A stretch of 64,000 nt of DNA from Pseudomonas helmanticensis (GCF_900182985.1 NZ_FXUY01000001.1:806001-870000), one strand, 5' to 3'; shown: positions 1 to 8,117, counted from the stretch's first letter. Notes: generated by a model not told the origin, from the letters alone. Numbers and translations are program-made.

Positions 1-72
1 AAAAACTGGGTCAAAACCCTGCCGGGCGAAGGCTACTTCGTGATTCTGCGTTTGTACGGCCGTAGTTCATAA
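1..72 (+). pseudogene. C-terminal piece of a DUF1214-type protein, cut short
   Basis: The window opens inside a reading frame that ends at a TAA at 70-72. The visible residues NWVKTLPGEGYFVILRLYG resemble the last conserved strand of DUF1254/DUF1214 proteins, where NW, PG and LRLYG are typical. Family members usually continue about 15-20 residues past LYG with a PxExFFDxxW tail. Here only RSS follows before the stop, so the gene seems interrupted near base 60. The stop overlaps the end of the converging low-GC gene. The family match is from memory on 23 residues and the rest of the gene is outside the window. Confidence 0.5.
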
Positions 73-864
73 CGCCCAGTCCACCAGTTGCTCAGCATTC
101 AAAATAACATTTTCCACGGTAGGTATAAGGATCTTGTCTCCCGCCACAATTGTGAAGCTGAATCGATATTCCTTCTCTGCCAAGAAAGAGGGGGGCTTTA
201 CAAACGCCATATCCCAGATTTTGCGCATGAAGTGATCTGCGGTAAACACGCTTGTATCTGAAATGTGAATCTCGCGACCAAGGTAAGACACTGGTTCATG
301 CCGACAGTAAATTGACAAGTTCTCTAGTGAGATGTGTGGATCAACTATGTGATTACCTGAATGACGCCCTGAGGTAATGCGATCCCGTAGCAGTGCTGAA
401 AGCGTTACTCCTAAGTTATGCGCTTTTGATTTGGTCATGTACCAACAGTCATCGTAGTCGGGAAATAATCCTACAGCGTCTCGAAACCTCCTAACTTGAG
501 ACATGCAAAAAATGAATCCGTTTAGTGCTTCTCGATGAATGCTCGCACTTGAATCTCGCACTCTAATGATCTGTTCGTTCCCGCCAACCATCTCCAGTTT
601 ATGAATAGCTGCGCTCATAGTTCCTGGAATTCGTGGGTGATGCTCATCGTCACCTAAGCCGATTGCGCCTTGAAACATGACGCTGAACCAGCGTCGTTCA
701 ATCTCTACTGTTCCGTCAAACTTTAGTAAAAAAGAGTACTTGCCTTCACCGTTATCGACAATCTGGGCACTCTCGATTTTTCTATATTCATACAAAGTGC
801 CCAGCTTTATAGTTTTTCTAGTTTTCAGGTTGTCCTTTGTGAAGCAGTTCTTTGCGAGGAGCAT
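67..864 (-). CDS. Hypothetical protein, low-GC, 265 aa
   Basis: I do not recognise the family with confidence. The N-terminus has LGTLYEYRKIE followed by DNGEG, a pattern (lxxGTlxyYRxiE...EG) seen in uncharacterised proteins loosely related to DUF2971. The C-terminal part has FLAEKEYRFSF, which fits the same kind of protein. No signal peptide or membrane segment is visible, so it is probably cytoplasmic. Its base composition is clearly poorer in G and C than neighbouring genes, and its end coincides with the broken DUF1214-type gene, so it is probably acquired DNA. The start at 864 has no strong ribosome site; upstream lies a long homopolymer tract. Confidence 0.6.
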   Translation of the reverse strand: MLLAKNCFTKDNLKTRKTIKLGTLYEYRKIESAQIVDNGEGKYSFLLKFDGTVEIERRWFSVMFQGAIGLGDDEHHPRIPGTMSAAIHKLEMVGGNEQIIRVRDSSASIHREALNGFIFCMSQVRRFRDAVGLFPDYDDCWYMTKSKAHNLGVTLSALLRDRITSGRHSGNHIVDPHISLENLSIYCRHEPVSYLGREIHISDTSVFTADHFMRKIWDMAFVKPPSFLAEKEYRFSFTIVAGDKILIPTVENVILNAEQLVDWAL

Positions 865-884
865 TTGTATACCTATTTTTCTTA

Positions 885-911
885 TTGAGGGGGGCTACCT
901 ACCCCCCCCCC
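885..911. repeat. G6 / C10 homopolymer tracts upstream of the 265-aa gene
   Basis: The plus strand shows six G (about 885-890), a short spacer, then ten C (902-911). The tracts are complementary and could form a small hairpin. They lie 40-50 bp upstream of the ATG at 864 on the minus strand, so a tract length change could shift promoter spacing. Nothing shows that it does. Confidence 0.5.
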
Positions 912-1020
912 ACCTATCCTGTGAGGGCTCTTTGATATCACAAAACTCAGTTACTGTTCACTGGATGTCTACAGACATCTGCTTTTATTCAAGCCGGCGG
1001 ACGTCCTCATGGGTCGAAAA

Positions 1021-1070
1021 CGGCCGCTCACGAATGACTGCTATTGGCCGAAAGCAGCCATTCGCAAGCG
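1021..1070. repeat. Dispersed intergenic repeat, copy 1
   Basis: This noncoding stretch contains TGGCCGAAAGCAGCC next to CACGAATG. The same two modules occur at about 18001-18035 in another intergenic region of the window. It looks like a short dispersed Pseudomonas intergenic repeat. No transposase or terminal structure is visible. Confidence 0.4.
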
Positions 1071-1128
1071 CTCAAAAGAATCTGATCCGATCAGTGGCGA
1101 CGGCCAAATCGCCACTGAATGCAATGAC

Positions 1129-1491
1129 CTAGTCTGTAATTTCAACCCTGTCCAAAGCCCTATTCACCGCCAACTCCCCAAACATTACCACCTGCGCAAT
1201 GCCCAGCAACGTCTTGCGAATCGGTCCATCCACCAACCCCGCAACATCCCCCAGCATGATGGAGGCCGAGGCCAGCGATTCGCACGCGTTAACCAGCAAT
1301 GACTCGGTATCTGTTTCCGGGTTAACCAGAAACATCGTGCTCGCCTGATACGGCGTAGCCATGATCGCGGCAGCGGGATTTAGGTAATGATCGAGCGCAC
1401 GCTCAGCCGCGTCGTGCATTTTTCTTGAATCAAGCGATTCATAAGGTGAGGCCGGATCGGTTTCTGGAGGGTTCGGCGTTATCTTGCACAT
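1129..1491 (-). CDS. DUF6124 family protein (120 aa)
   Basis: The protein begins MCKITPNPPETDP and continues SPYESLDS, then HDAAERALDHYLNP, VNPETDTESLL and ESLASAS. This is the layout of the small Pseudomonas family annotated as DUF6124 (formerly grouped with DUF3077), often present in several copies per genome. The length is normal for the family. No signal peptide or membrane helix is seen, so it is probably cytoplasmic; function unknown. The ATG at 1491 follows a GGAAAAAGAAG purine stretch on the minus strand. The gene is preceded by a long G+C-rich leader with repeated UAGUAG elements. Confidence 0.8.
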   Translation of the reverse strand: MCKITPNPPETDPASPYESLDSRKMHDAAERALDHYLNPAAAIMATPYQASTMFLVNPETDTESLLVNACESLASASIMLGDVAGLVDGPIRKTLLGIAQVVMFGELAVNRALDRVEITD

Positions 1492-1800
1492 GTTCTTCTT
1501 TTTCCTGTTATGTGGCCGCCGCGCCGAGCTACTAAACAGGGGGTGGCAGCGGTGCGCAGGTTAGTAGACCGGGGAAAAGAAGAAAGCCGGCGCGCCCGAG
1601 GGCGCCCTACGCACAGCCGCCATCAAATGCAGGTACGTGAATACCTTTTTGACAGACGCTTGTGCACTTTCATTTACCTCGGGCTACTAAACCCGGTCAC
1701 TGCGAACAGTGACGCGAATCAAGTTACCGATGGCACTCCAGGCGCACAAGTCGGCGGATTCTGGCGTAGTCGTAGGCAACGGCGCAAGGCGTCGTAGCCT
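1492..1800 (-). promoter_or_regulatory. Candidate structured RNA leader of the DUF6124 gene
   Basis: Read on the minus strand, about 300 bases before the DUF6124 start contain three related elements: a hairpin-forming CGGGTTTAGTAGCCCG (1680-1695), its partial complement GGTCTACTAACC (1559-1570), and a third CTGTTTAGTAGCTC (1526-1539). The middle element can pair with either outer one, so two exclusive structures are possible. A GC-rich hairpin (GGGCGCCC/GGGCGCGCC) lies between. This suggests an attenuator-like or antisense-type leader; it recalls phage c4-type antisense RNA logic, but I cannot confirm that class. An open frame on the other strand here looks spurious. Confidence 0.4.
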
Positions 1801-2147
1801 TTCGGACGTAACGCCAAGTGTCCTTAAACACAACGCAAAAAACGTTAAACAATCATGGCCTTCAGCGATGCGACCGCGCCGATGGTGACGTGCAACTCAG
1901 CCGCAGCCGCAGCCAGACTGCCCAGGCATCCTTTGATCTTGTCGCGTTAAAAATAATTTTGTACTGCAGAAACTTAGTTTTCGAAACTCAGTCTGTATAG
2001 ATAATGGCATGCGGCCACTTTTGAACAAGGAGTTTCATCCACCTTATCCTTCATGAGTTATCTCGTCCTTTATCTCTCAAGCGTGCCTGCACGGTAACGC
2101 TAACTAATGTCTTTTAAGTGATGTCGAGTTTTCTTCAAGGAGTTTTC
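1801..2147. other. Intergenic region without a convincing gene
   Basis: No supported gene lies here. A 33-codon minus-strand open stretch ending near 1846 (alanine-rich, reading IKGCLGSLAAAAAE) may be a remnant. The right end contains the leader of the secreted repeat gene, with AAGGAGT just before its ATG. Confidence 0.4.
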
Positions 2148-2561
2148 ATGAAGCTCAAGGTTGCTTTGCTGGGTTCGGTTCTGTTCGCCATGCCGTTGTA
2201 TCAAGCCCTGGCAGACGATTGCAGTGCCAACAGCTACGGTGGTTTCAATTGCCGATACGACGATGGAACAAGCTCTACCAGCAGCAAGAATATTTATGGT
2301 GGACAAGACACCAGCTATAGCAATGGCATCACTTCGAAAAGCAGCGCGAACCCTTACGGTGGCCAAGACACAAGCTATAGCGATGGCCGTAAATCGCAAA
2401 GTACAAAGAATATTTATGGCGGAGTCGATACGCATAATAGTGATGGCAGTACTTCGCAAAGCAGTTCAAATATCTATGGTGGTTACGATACAACTTACAG
2501 TAATAAAGGCACATCGCGTAGCAGTGCCAATATTTACGGTGGGCTGGATACGAGCAACTAA
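2148..2561 (+). CDS. Small secreted tandem-repeat protein (137 aa)
   Basis: The start at 2148 is chosen because AAGGAG sits at the right distance and a clear Sec signal peptide follows (MKLKVALLGSVLFAMPLYQALA, cut near residue 22). The mature protein is five imperfect repeats of about 24 residues built on NIYGGxDTxYSxGxxSxSS, rich in Ser, Gly, Tyr and Asn. At DNA level the repeats are also recognisable, so copy number could vary by slippage. Small secreted proteins with this repeat are seen in other pseudomonads but have no assigned function; an extracellular or surface role is only a guess. A strong terminator follows at 2608. Confidence 0.75.
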   Translation: MKLKVALLGSVLFAMPLYQALADDCSANSYGGFNCRYDDGTSSTSSKNIYGGQDTSYSNGITSKSSANPYGGQDTSYSDGRKSQSTKNIYGGVDTHNSDGSTSQSSSNIYGGYDTTYSNKGTSRSSANIYGGLDTSN

Positions 2562-2607
2562 GGATTTGACTTGGGTGCTGCTCGCAAAGCGTCAAGGTTA
2601 AAGAAAC

Positions 2608-2645
2608 AGGCCGGATCTATCAAACAATAGATCCGGCCTTTTTTA
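2608..2645 (+). terminator. Rho-independent terminator
   Basis: A perfect 13-bp stem AGGCCGGATCTAT / ATAGATCCGGCCT with a six-base loop is followed by a run of T. It ends transcription of the secreted repeat gene and separates it from the converging AraC gene. Confidence 0.9.
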
Positions 2646-2653
2646 TGCGACCG

Positions 2654-3436
2654 CTAAACGTGTTGCTCGACGACATAACGGCTCGGCACTTCCCCCAGTA
2701 ATTGCTTGAACACTGTGGCAAACGCGCTGGAACTGCTATATCCCAAGGTCATCGCGACTTGGGTGACTGGCTGACCTTTGCCCAGCATCACCACCGCTGC
2801 GAGCAGACAAGCCTGTTGCCGCCACTCGATAAAACTGATCCCGGTATGCAGCCGAAAATGTCGGGTAAAGGTGCGCCGGCTCATTCCCGCACGTACGGCC
2901 ATCTCATCGATACCCACTTCCAGCGAAGGCAGGTTCAGGAACTCGCGACACACCGACGCCAGACGCGGTTCTGCCGGCAGTGGCGCATTCAGCGACAGTG
3001 CGGGCATCGCGGCAATCTCGTGCAGCAGCAGACTCATCAAATGACCGTCGCGCCCTTGGCTGGAATAGCGCGCCGGCACGTCGATGGCTTTCAACAGCAA
3101 CTGCCGCAGCAATGGCGACACATCGAGCACCTGGCATTGGCCCGACAACCCCAGTCGCTGCGCCGCCTGTTTGCGGATATAGGTGTTGTGCAGGGTCACC
3201 GGCCCACGCATTTGCATGGAGTGGGGGAGTTGCGCGGGCACCCAGATGCCACGCTGGGGCGGAACGACCCAGTTGCCATCGTCGGTGAACACGGTGATGA
3301 CGCCGCTGGCGGCATACGCGAACTGACCCCGTTGATGATCGTGCAGCGGGAATAACGTGCCGTCCGCGTAATCAACGGCGGTCACGACTGCATCGCGGAG
3401 TATGTTCTGGTAAGGATGACCGGTGATTGTGCGCAT
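2654..3436 (-). CDS. AraC family transcriptional regulator with N-terminal cupin
   Basis: The first part of the 260 residues is a cupin sensor (LHDHQRGQFAYAASG, then PPQRGIWVPAQLPHS). The last 100 residues hold the double helix-turn-helix: VGIDEMAVRAGMSRRTFTRHF and the second copy PVTQVAMTLGYSSSSAFATVFKQLLG, the usual AraC signature. This short cupin-HTH form resembles NimR-type regulators, which typically control a divergent exporter. Here a divergent EamA exporter lies 107 bp away, so control of that gene is likely. The effector is unknown. Confidence 0.85.
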   Translation of the reverse strand: MRTITGHPYQNILRDAVVTAVDYADGTLFPLHDHQRGQFAYAASGVITVFTDDGNWVVPPQRGIWVPAQLPHSMQMRGPVTLHNTYIRKQAAQRLGLSGQCQVLDVSPLLRQLLLKAIDVPARYSSQGRDGHLMSLLLHEIAAMPALSLNAPLPAEPRLASVCREFLNLPSLEVGIDEMAVRAGMSRRTFTRHFRLHTGISFIEWRQQACLLAAVVMLGKGQPVTQVAMTLGYSSSSAFATVFKQLLGEVPSRYVVEQHV

Positions 3437-3445
3437 GGCCCGATT

Positions 3446-3489
3446 CTATCGAAAGATGGCCTGTGACTGAAAGCGGGCCAGCTCGATAG
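3446..3489. promoter_or_regulatory. Possible operator between araC-type gene and eamA
   Basis: CTATCGA at 3446-3452 and its inverted copy TCGATAG at 3483-3489 lie in the 107-bp divergent intergenic region, about three helical turns apart. They are the only obvious symmetry and may bind the neighbouring AraC regulator. This is inferred from position only. Confidence 0.25.
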
Positions 3490-3543
3490 CTTGCATATTC
3501 TCCCCGCACGAGCACTTCCGCTCGGCGATGGGAACGATCGATC

Positions 3544-4431
3544 ATGCACAAGAAACATCTCCTACTTGCGATCATGGTAACAGCGGTGTGGGGACTGAAT
3601 TTTCCCGTGACCAAACTGGGTCTGGTCGACATCGATGCGCTGTTGCTGACCGCGTTGCGTTTCGCGCTGGCTGCGTTGCCCTGGGTGTTTTTCGTCGAGC
3701 GCCCACGAATAGCGTTTCGATGGTTAGCCGCTTACGGACTGATCTTCGGCGTCGCGATGTGGGCGTTGATCAATCAGGGCATCGCGTGGGGAGTGCCGCC
3801 CGGCACCGCATCACTGCTGATCCAGTGCAGTGCATTTTTCACCTTGGGCTGGGGCGTGATTTTTTTTCGCGAACGTCTCGGGCGCCCGCAATTGCTCGGC
3901 GCGCTGTTGGCGGCCGCAGGGTTACTGGGCATCGTCTTGTGCAGCCCCGGCGACGCGTCGAGGGCAGGGCTGGCACTGGTGATTGGCAGCGCAATGGCCT
4001 GGAGCGTCGGCAACGTCATCATCAAGGTATCGAAGGTGCGCGAGATCTTCGCGTTCGTGGTGTGGGCCAGCCTGTTTCCGCCGATCCCGCTGATGTTGCT
4101 GACGTGGACACTGCACGGCTCGGCACCTTTCATCGCACTGCCTGCGCAGCTCAATACGATGACCCTGGTTTCACTCGCGTTCCAGGTGTATGCAGCGACG
4201 CACTTCAGTTATTGGGGCTGGAACCTGCTATTGCGCGAATACCCGATCTCGCGCGTGGCCCCGCTGTCGCTGTTGATTCCGGTGTTTGGCATCTTCAGTT
4301 CGATGGCGATTCTTGGCCAACATCCGAGTCCTGCGGAGTGGGGATTGATCCTGTTGGTGCTGGCTGCGATCGTATTGGGTTCAGGGTATTTGCAGGGTTT
4401 GTTGTCACGCCGTCGTGCGCGAATCGCCTGA
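3544..4431 (+). CDS. eamA: EamA/RhaT family exporter (10 TM)
   Basis: An inner-membrane drug/metabolite transporter of 295 residues with two tandem EamA domains. The start MHKKHLLLAIMVTAVWGLNFPVTK and the AWSVGNVIIK segment at the second repeat match the E. coli EamA (YdeD) subgroup, known for export of O-acetylserine and cysteine; the C-terminal half has VAPLSLLIPVFG as in that protein. Ten hydrophobic segments fit the length. The gene is divergent from a NimR-like AraC regulator, which suggests inducible export. Substrate assignment from similarity alone is uncertain because the family is broad. Confidence 0.8.
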   Translation: MHKKHLLLAIMVTAVWGLNFPVTKLGLVDIDALLLTALRFALAALPWVFFVERPRIAFRWLAAYGLIFGVAMWALINQGIAWGVPPGTASLLIQCSAFFTLGWGVIFFRERLGRPQLLGALLAAAGLLGIVLCSPGDASRAGLALVIGSAMAWSVGNVIIKVSKVREIFAFVVWASLFPPIPLMLLTWTLHGSAPFIALPAQLNTMTLVSLAFQVYAATHFSYWGWNLLLREYPISRVAPLSLLIPVFGIFSSMAILGQHPSPAEWGLILLVLAAIVLGSGYLQGLLSRRRARIA

Positions 4432-4464
4432 GCATTGGCCCGACCCTGACGTGCCGGACACTCT

Positions 4465-5664
4465 TTAATACATAACCCAGCCCGCCACTGCCGTCCCGAG
4501 CACAACCAGCCACGGTGGCAGCTTCCAGAACATCAAGGCAATCAGGGCGAGCAATGCCAAAACCAAGTCTTGCGGCACGAGAATGGCACTGGTCCAGACA
4601 GGGTGATAAAGCGCGGCCAACAGCAAGCCGACCACCGCAGCATTCACCCCGGCCAAAGCGGCCTGTGCACGGGTATTGCGGCGCAGCTGCTGCCAGAATG
4701 GCAAGGCTCCCACGACCAGCAAAAACGAAGGGGCAAAAATCGCCAGTAAACAGATTACGCCACCCAGCCAGCCTGAGGGCGTAACGGTCATCGAGGCACC
4801 GAGAAACGCGGCAAACGTGAACAAAGGCCCCGGCACGGCTTGCGCTGCACCGTAGCCGGCGAGAAACGTTTCGTTGCCGACCCAGCCCGCAGGCACAACC
4901 TCGGCCTGCAGCAGGGGGAGAACGACATGGCCACCGCCAAATACCAAGGCGCCCGCGCGGTAGAACGCGTCCACCAGCGCCACGCTTTGGTAGGGGAGCC
5001 GTTCGGCCACGAATGGCAGGCCCACGAGTAGCACAAGGAAAAGTATTAGGCAGATTGCTCCGCTTCGTTGGCTGATCGTGATCGGCAGGGCGTCAGGTTC
5101 GACACGTTGCCTGGGTTTGAACAGCACCAGGCCAGCCAGGGCGGCAATGACAATCACGCCTACCTGTCCCCATGCCGACGGTGCAAGCAACGCGACAAAG
5201 GCGGCAATCACCATCAGGGCCACCCGCGGCCCGTCGGTACAAAGGTTGCGCGCCATGCTCCACACGGCTTGCGCCACCACTGCGACAGCGACCACTTTGA
5301 GGCCATGCAAGGCACCGGGCGAAATCGCGCTGCCATAACGTGCGATGCCGAGGGCAAACGCAATCAGGATGGTGGCCGACGGCAGGGTAAAACCCGCCCA
5401 TGCTGCCAGCGCACCGCGATATCCCGCTCGCGAAAGACCCAAGGCCATGCCGACCTGACTACTTGCCGGTCCCGGCAGAAATTGGCAGAGCGCGACCAGA
5501 TCCGCATAACTGTGTTCGCTCAGCCAGCGCCGTCGCGTGACGAATTCGTTGTGGAAGTACCCCAAGTGCGCAATCGGCCCTCCGAATGAGGTCAACCCAA
5601 GGCGCAGAAAGATCAGAAACACCGACCAGGCACTGTTTTGCTCAGCGGTATGAGGTTCTGTCAT
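4465..5664 (-). CDS. chrA: Chromate efflux transporter, CHR family (long form)
   Basis: A 399-residue inner-membrane protein with two homologous CHR halves. The N-terminal half has LGLTSFGGPIAHLGY and CQFLPGPASSQ; the second half repeats the pattern with RAGALVFGGGHVVLPLLQ and GAAQAVPGPLFTFA. These FGGP/GGGHV and PGP motifs define the ChrA family, which exports chromate using the proton gradient. The length is typical of bidomain ChrA. No chrB or other resistance gene is next to it, so it is a solitary gene. Some CHR proteins have no proven chromate role. Confidence 0.9.
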   Translation of the reverse strand: MTEPHTAEQNSAWSVFLIFLRLGLTSFGGPIAHLGYFHNEFVTRRRWLSEHSYADLVALCQFLPGPASSQVGMALGLSRAGYRGALAAWAGFTLPSATILIAFALGIARYGSAISPGALHGLKVVAVAVVAQAVWSMARNLCTDGPRVALMVIAAFVALLAPSAWGQVGVIVIAALAGLVLFKPRQRVEPDALPITISQRSGAICLILFLVLLVGLPFVAERLPYQSVALVDAFYRAGALVFGGGHVVLPLLQAEVVPAGWVGNETFLAGYGAAQAVPGPLFTFAAFLGASMTVTPSGWLGGVICLLAIFAPSFLLVVGALPFWQQLRRNTRAQAALAGVNAAVVGLLLAALYHPVWTSAILVPQDLVLALLALIALMFWKLPPWLVVLGTAVAGWVMY

Positions 5665-5708
5665 CTACCGGCGTTCCTGCTTCAATAATCGGATTACGAT
5701 AGCGTACT

Positions 5709-5735
5709 CCCGTAAAGCGAAATGCTTCGCTCGGG
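5709..5735. other. Stem-loop between chrA and msrA
   Basis: CCCG-TA-AAGCGAA / CTTCGCT-CGGG folds around a three-base loop in the divergent chrA-msrA intergenic region. It could be a regulatory hairpin in the leader of either gene; no T run makes it a clear terminator. Confidence 0.3.
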
Positions 5736-5813
5736 ATTTTCTACCTTGGAATTTCCGGATACGCCCTCATTACAATGCCTACAGCCAATGCATACCGAGA
5801 GGAAGCACAGATC

Positions 5814-6317
5814 ATGACCCGTCAAACCGAAACTGCCATTCTCGCCGGCGGCTGCTTCTGGGGCATGCAGGACTTGTTGCGCCGTTATCCCGGCGTGCTG
5901 CAAACCCGCGTCGGCTACACCGGCGGCGATGTGCCGAATGCCACATACCGCAACCATGGCAATCACGCCGAAGCCATCGAGATCGTCTTCGATCCGGCGG
6001 TGATCAGCTATCGGCGGATCCTCGAGTTCTTCTTCCAGATCCACGATCCGAGCACGCCCAACCGTCAGGGCAATGACCAGGGCCCAAGCTATCGTTCGGC
6101 AATTTATTACCTCAGTGAAGCGCAACGCGATATCGCCGAGGACACCGCCGCCGACGTCGACGCATCACACCTGTGGCCAGGCCGAGTGGTGACCGAAATC
6201 GAACCGGCGGGACCGTTCTGGGAAGCGGAACCGGAGCATCAGGATTACCTCGAACGTATCCCGAATGGCTACACCTGCCACTTCATCCGGCCAGACTGGA
6301 AACTGCCGAAGCGCTGA
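5814..6317 (+). CDS. msrA: Peptide-methionine (S)-S-oxide reductase
   Basis: MsrA repairs the S epimer of methionine sulfoxide in proteins using thioredoxin. The catalytic GCFWG is at residues 13-17 (Cys14), followed by GYTGG and [15 protein letters not shown], all family hallmarks. A second Cys lies near the end in GYTCHF (about residue 155) and may recycle Cys14. The start at 5814 gives the usual short N-terminus and is preceded by GAGAGGAA; a longer frame upstream lacks conservation. At 167 aa this is a compact MsrA; pseudomonads often carry a longer paralogue as well. A terminator follows at 6355. Confidence 0.93.
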   Translation: MTRQTETAILAGGCFWGMQDLLRRYPGVLQTRVGYTGGDVPNATYRNHGNHAEAIEIVFDPAVISYRRILEFFFQIHDPSTPNRQGNDQGPSYRSAIYYLSEAQRDIAEDTAADVDASHLWPGRVVTEIEPAGPFWEAEPEHQDYLERIPNGYTCHFIRPDWKLPKR

Positions 6318-6354
6318 GAGACTTCAGCAGGGCGCGTTTACTGCGCCGCAAAAC

Positions 6355-6383
6355 AAAAAGCCCCTGAGATCAGGGGCTTTTTC
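6355..6383. terminator. Bidirectional terminator between msrA and a membrane gene
   Basis: AAAAA-GCCCCTG-AGAT-CAGGGGC-TTTTT is a symmetric stem-loop with A and T tracts on either side. It can stop both msrA and the converging gene at 6392. Confidence 0.9.
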
Positions 6384-6391
6384 GTTGTAGC

Positions 6392-6853
6392 TCATAGGGG
6401 TTTTCTTTCAGCGTAACGAATGACAGCCAGCAGAAAGTCCTTGATCGACCACGCCCAGACACCCGACAGCATGCAGATAACCAGATAAGTAAAGTAATGA
6501 TGAAAGTCCGTTTTGGGCACTTTGTACGTGGTTAATCCAACCAGTCCGAGCGTCAGCAGGCTGATCGAAAATGAACCCAGGCACCATAAGGCGCGAGTGC
6601 AAAGATCTCTGATCCTGATCGCGGACACCCAGCGACTTGCTGACGCTGAAGAACAAACCGAGCAGAACAGATGGAACAGGCTTGCGTAGATAAAGCTCAG
6701 GCTTAACCGTTGTGCTGTGTCAACGCCGGAGCCCATCGAAAACCACGAATAGAGACTGTCGAGAGCAACACCGACCGGGCGTAAAAACTCGATGAAAGGA
6801 AACAGCGCAATCCCTCCGGCGAGATAGATAGCGACGACAGCGATCATTTTCAT
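6392..6853 (-). CDS. Hypothetical inner-membrane protein (about 153 aa)
   Basis: I do not recognise the family. Four hydrophobic segments are visible: MIAVVAIYLAGGIALF near the N-terminus, LSFIYASLFHLFCSV, LGSFSISLLTLGLVGL and YLVICMLSGVWAWS, so a small polytopic inner-membrane protein is likely. The ATG at 6853 is preferred because GGAG lies six bases upstream; the ATG at 6865 would place that site inside the gene. It converges on msrA across a shared terminator and lies downstream of the GNAT gene on the same strand, 35 bp away, so both may be one transcript. Confidence 0.55.
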   Translation of the reverse strand: MKMIAVVAIYLAGGIALFPFIEFLRPVGVALDSLYSWFSMGSGVDTAQRLSLSFIYASLFHLFCSVCSSASASRWVSAIRIRDLCTRALWCLGSFSISLLTLGLVGLTTYKVPKTDFHHYFTYLVICMLSGVWAWSIKDFLLAVIRYAERKPL

Positions 6854-6888
6854 CACGCACTCCATTGCTTTATTTGACGGCCCTGCGC

Positions 6889-7326
6889 TTAAGGCGCCTC
6901 GATATTGGACTCGATCCTTTTACCCATGCTGATGCGTGGTTCGGTCACGTAGCCCAGCGATTGATAGAAGGCTTCGACGCTTGCATTGGTACTGACGATT
7001 TGCAGGTTGATCTTCATGCAACCCCGTTCGGTCAAGGCTGCTTCGGCATGTTGCACAAGCCTTGCGCCCAAGCCCTTTCTACGAAACGCTGGGTGCACCG
7101 CAACCGAGTACAGCCAGCCACGATGGCCGTCGTATCCGGCGAGAACGGTCCCGACAACTTCATTTCCTGCCAATGCGACAAAAAACAGCTCGTCGTTGAC
7201 GGCCAGTTTCTTGTCGATAGCAAGGCCAGGACTGTTATGCGCGGTTTCGTAACCGAAAACAGCTTCCCACAGCGCCATCACAGAGGTTCGATGGTGTTGA
7301 TCCGAGTAGTGGGTAATCACATCCAT
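6889..7326 (-). CDS. ypeA: GNAT family N-acetyltransferase, YpeA-like
   Basis: The 145-residue protein has the acetyl-CoA fold in full: VVGTVLAGYDGHRGWLYSVAVHPAFRRKGLGARLV contains the beta-4/beta-5 region and the Q/RxxGxG/A pyrophosphate loop (RRKGLG). The GYDGHRG block and the C-terminal SLGYxxEPRISMGKR are close to E. coli YpeA in order and length. The start at 7326 follows GGAGG at good spacing; the longer frame is not supported. The substrate is unknown; soluble and cytoplasmic. Confidence 0.85.
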   Translation of the reverse strand: MDVITHYSDQHHRTSVMALWEAVFGYETAHNSPGLAIDKKLAVNDELFFVALAGNEVVGTVLAGYDGHRGWLYSVAVHPAFRRKGLGARLVQHAEAALTERGCMKINLQIVSTNASVEAFYQSLGYVTEPRISMGKRIESNIEAP

Positions 7327-7475
7327 GGCGCAGCCTCCGATTTGAGTGGCTGACGCTATCGCGCTGTGCCGGTGGTTGTCCACTTTCCTGCGTTCTTGTC
7401 ATAACCCGGCAACTCAATCGCATCAGCCTTCGGCGACAGAATTTTCCCGAACACTTTCTTTAACCACGGCGCCGT

Positions 7476-8117
7476 CTAATCGCAAGCTTGCGGCTGATTC
7501 AGCGACACAACATAAGCGCTGAACATGTCTGCCAGCGCGTCGGCAAACACGCTGATTTCCTGCTCGCTGCGTGGGCTGGAGGAAAAGTCTTTTCCGGTAG
7601 AACTGAGCGTGGTCAGGATCAAATCGCAGGCCGCTGTGCGAATCGCGTCAGTGACTAGCGGCAACAGTTCGAACATGAAGCTGGCGAAGATCTGCCGTCC
7701 TGCCGCGCGTACCTCATGGGCTTCGGGCGCATCGCGATAGAGCGGCGCGGCATCGTTGAGCGCACCGCGCATCTGCGCTTCCTCGCACTCCGAACGAATG
7801 AAAACCTGCACCAGCGTGCGCAGGCGATCCAGTGGTGGTTGTTCCTGCTGCAAAATGCGCTGGAGCATTTGTGTGGTGTGCAGCCACTCATCACTCTGCA
7901 AGCGGAACAGAATCGCCGCTTTGTTGGGGAAATACTGGTACAGCGAACCGATGCTCACGCCGGCCTTTTCGGCGACGCGGGCGGTGGTGAATCGGGTGGC
8001 GCCATGCTCGGTCAAAACCTGAATAGCCGCCTGCAAAATCGCTGCGACCAGATCCGCCGAACGGGCCTGTTGCGGCTGTTTTCGCGAGGAAATACGGGCG
8101 GTCTGGCGGTCGGTCAT
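7476..8117 (-). CDS. TetR family transcriptional regulator
   Basis: The 213-residue protein has a standard TetR N-terminus (ILQAAIQVLTEHGATRFTT then AEKAGVSIGSLYQYFPNK, the recognition helix) and a helical ligand-binding domain of the usual length. I prefer the start at 8117, which begins MTDRQTARISSRKQPQQAR, over a proline-rich upstream extension. It is divergent from the methyltransferase at 8230, and the intergenic region holds two identical 14-bp sites, so repression of that gene and of itself is likely. Ligand unknown. Confidence 0.88.
   Translation of the reverse strand: MTDRQTARISSRKQPQQARSADLVAAILQAAIQVLTEHGATRFTTARVAEKAGVSIGSLYQYFPNKAAILFRLQSDEWLHTTQMLQRILQQEQPPLDRLRTLVQVFIRSECEEAQMRGALNDAAPLYRDAPEAHEVRAAGRQIFASFMFELLPLVTDAIRTAACDLILTTLSSTGKDFSSSPRSEQEISVFADALADMFSAYVVSLNQPQACD

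Noticed and set aside
1510..1797. A 95-codon plus-strand open frame opposite the DUF6124 leader
   Set aside because: It has no ribosome site, is Arg-rich in the way GC-rich shadows are, and overlaps a region better explained as a minus-strand structured leader.
1846..1945. A 33-codon minus-strand alanine-rich stretch that might be a gene end
   Set aside because: It has no start or upstream coding sequence and no family match that I can name; too short to call even as a pseudogene.
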